A stretch of DNA of 64,000 nucleotides from JAJEFO01 sp965209045 (GTDB taxonomy: Bacteria > Pseudomonadota > Alphaproteobacteria > Rhodobacterales > Rhodobacteraceae), in contig CBDBPW010000001.1 of the NCBI GenBank assembly GCA_965209045.1, positions 496,001 to 560,000 on the forward strand. Reading direction: 5' to 3'. The notes below the pieces were generated by a model that made no database searches, had not been told where the DNA came from, and worked only from the letters and a program-made list of their open reading frames with translations. Of this stretch, positions 62,590-64,000 are shown in pieces. The position numbers and the translations under genes were made by a program. The first letter of the stretch is position 1. Each line of letters begins with the position of its first letter.

Positions 62590-62922
62590 AAGCGCCGTCC
62601 GCCGCGACCGCCGCCCTCGGGAAAGACCGGGGGGCGGTCACGCCTGCCCGGACGATGCCCGGACCCTCCGTCGAGCCATGAATCCGCGCTCAGGGACGCC
62701 AGCCATGCCGACCGGGCATCGCAAGCACGCCTTGAATCGAGGCCGAAGAACGGTTGGAGCTGAAACACGGACCTCTCGAGATCGCGCGCCGTGTTGGAAC
62801 AGATCCGCCTTGGATCCGCGTCCTTAAACCGGTTTTGCACGTCCTGAAACCGGTTCGAGGACGCGCCTCGACCGCGTCCGGCGCATGCATTGCGCATCGC
62901 AACTGCAACCGGAGCATGAAAC

Positions 62923-63939
62923 ATGAAGCTGAACCCCATGATCACAGTCGCTGTCATCGTCTTTCCCGCCATGGTGGCCGCGGGCACCCCCGGCTATCGG
63001 CCGATCTCGGTCGAGGCCCCGCATCACGGCCGGCCCGTCACCGGGGGTCAATGGTACCCGACCCAGGCCGCCGGCCACGCAACGGTGATCGCGGAAAACC
63101 CCGTCTTCCATGGCGTGGAGGTGATCGAAGACGCGCCGATGGCTGACCGCCCTGCGCCCCTCGTGCTGCTGAGCCATGGCTTGGGAGGGTCTATGCGCTC
63201 CATGGCCTGGCTTGCTCCGGGACTGGCGGAACGCGGCGCGGTTGCCGTCGCCGTGAACCATCCGAACTCGACCTGGGGCGACTTCGACATGGAGGCCGCG
63301 CTGGACCACTGGACTCGCGTCGCCGACCTGTCGCTGGCGCTCGACACGGTACTGGCCGACCCGGAGTTCGCCGACAGGATCGATCCCGACCGGATCATGG
63401 CGGCCGGCTTCTCCTTCGGCGGCTGGACGGCGCTGTCCATGGGCGGCGTCACCGGGCGGATCGACAGGTATCCGGAACATTGCGATGTCTACGACGCTTC
63501 CGCGTCCCATTGCCAGGAACTGGCAAGTGGCGGGACCGAGCTGCGGAACCAGTTGGCGGTGGCATGGGATGCATCCTACAAGGACCCGCGTGTCACCCAT
63601 GTTGCCGCCATCGACCCGGCTCTTGTATGGGGCCTGGAAAGGGGCGATGCGGCGGACTTGGTCGAGAACGTGACGCTGTTCGGCATGGGTGAGGGCCAGG
63701 ATCGCCTGGCTGCCACGGATTTCGACGCCAGCGGCTTCGTCGGCCTCGTGCCGCACGCCTCGGTCGAGCGGCTCGTCCCTGCCGGTCACTTTTCCATGCT
63801 GCCGCTCTGCAAGCCCGCCGGCGCCGCAATCCTGGAGGAAGAGAACGACGATCCGGTCTGCAGCGATCCGGACGGCGCCGATCGGGCGGCGCTCCACCAG
63901 AGCGTGATCGACCGCATCGCAATCGATCTGGGACTTTGA
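62923..63939 (+). CDS. secreted alpha/beta hydrolase
   Basis: A 338-aa protein with GGAG before the ATG and a signal peptide (MITVAVIVFPAMVAAG). It is an alpha/beta-hydrolase of the platelet-activating-factor-acetylhydrolase/dienelactone type: PLVLLSHGLGGSMRSMAWLA (oxyanion HG), AVNHPNSTWGDFD, nucleophile elbow MAAGFSFGGWTAL (GFSFG Ser), a candidate Asp in VTHVAAIDPALVWG and a His in VPAGHFSMLPLCK. Cys residues near HCDVYDASASHC and LCKPAG may pair. It is probably a periplasmic or extracellular esterase or lactonase. It is separated from its likely regulator by the ISAs1 insertion, whose right end lies 110 bp upstream and may have altered its promoter. Confidence 0.88.
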   Translation: MKLNPMITVAVIVFPAMVAAGTPGYRPISVEAPHHGRPVTGGQWYPTQAAGHATVIAENPVFHGVEVIEDAPMADRPAPLVLLSHGLGGSMRSMAWLAPGLAERGAVAVAVNHPNSTWGDFDMEAALDHWTRVADLSLALDTVLADPEFADRIDPDRIMAAGFSFGGWTALSMGGVTGRIDRYPEHCDVYDASASHCQELASGGTELRNQLAVAWDASYKDPRVTHVAAIDPALVWGLERGDAADLVENVTLFGMGEGQDRLAATDFDASGFVGLVPHASVERLVPAGHFSMLPLCKPAGAAILEEENDDPVCSDPDGADRAALHQSVIDRIAIDLGL

Positions 63940-64000
63940 GGATCCGCTCGGCCTCGCGGACGCGATCATCGCGCGGCAATCATCTCAAAAAAGAAGATGC

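Larger units (their letters stand above)
60686..62813 (+). mobile_element. ISAs1-family element, intact, with 8-bp target duplication
   Basis: A 2,128-bp element. The left end begins CCAGGGCGGATCCGTTCCA, and the right end read inwards begins CCAAGGCGGATCTGTTCCA, so 17 of 19 bases match. Both sides carry ATCCGCGT (60,678-60,685 and 62,814-62,821). About 220 bp of non-coding DNA between the transposase stop and the right end is also conserved in the remnant at 13,142-13,560, which supports the boundary. The transposase is encoded in two overlapping frames. Confidence 0.85.

Overview
The window reads as chromosomal DNA of a GC-rich Gram-negative bacterium, most likely an alphaproteobacterium. 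Codon use, CUT2 and Liv-type ABC operons, a TIGR02466 protein and the transposase families all fit that. No rRNA or tRNA gene and no CRISPR array was recognised, so the taxonomic placement is an inference.

Positions 1-24,600 form an accessory region. Seven solitary lipoprotein genes (4.8-8.2, 10.0-11.4, 12.1-13.0, 15.4-16.5, 20.1-21.0 and 21.2-22.1 kb) each have a signal peptide with a lipobox Cys followed by Gly residues. Their C-terminal domains resemble the TbpB-type beta-barrel of surface lipoproteins. The fronts differ: one carries a glycoside-hydrolase-like TIM barrel, one a PPC-like domain, one a GGPGT tandem repeat. Between them lie decayed mobile elements (ISKra4-like twice, a DDE transposase, TnpB twice, an ISAs1 3' end, IS66, a tyrosine recombinase and a serine recombinase). 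There is also a 911-bp unit bounded by 43-bp inverted repeats, an extremely acidic secreted repeat protein, and a TIGR02466-type 2OG-Fe(II) oxygenase. A BCCT transporter gene ends the region.

Positions 24,600-34,800 form a sugar locus. A CUT2 ABC importer (binding protein, double ATPase, two permeases) is followed by an SMP-30 lactonase. An opposing operon encodes a GH31 glycosidase, an SDR dehydrogenase and an EthD-like protein, and a LacI-type regulator is divergent from it. Matching LacI-type palindromes lie before the importer and in the divergent promoter. The likely sequence is glycoside uptake, hydrolysis, sugar oxidation and lactone opening.

Positions 35,200-46,800 look like an amide uptake and catabolism locus: an AmiC/UrtA-like protein without a signal peptide, a flotillin-like protein, a binding protein, LivH, LivM, LivG, a LivF ATPase fused in frame to an amidase, and an acyl-CoA ligase. 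A divergent MarR regulator and a perfect 12+12 palindrome suggest the control. The implied route is amide, then carboxylate, then acyl-CoA.

Positions 47,793-51,870 are one transposon with 26-bp terminal inverted repeats and an 8-bp target duplication. It encodes an IS1-type transposase and passengers: a HigB-like toxin, a HigA-ImmA/IrrE fusion, a conserved hypothetical protein, a small basic protein and a secreted protein. Downstream are a double-Cache protein fused to an autotransporter-like barrel (53.0-55.7 kb), a GFA/DUF2087/VOC gene group, and a membrane-anchored AraC regulator. The regulator is separated from a divergent secreted alpha/beta hydrolase by an intact ISAs1-family element (60,686-62,813, 8-bp duplication) whose transposase is split at an A-rich slippery site.
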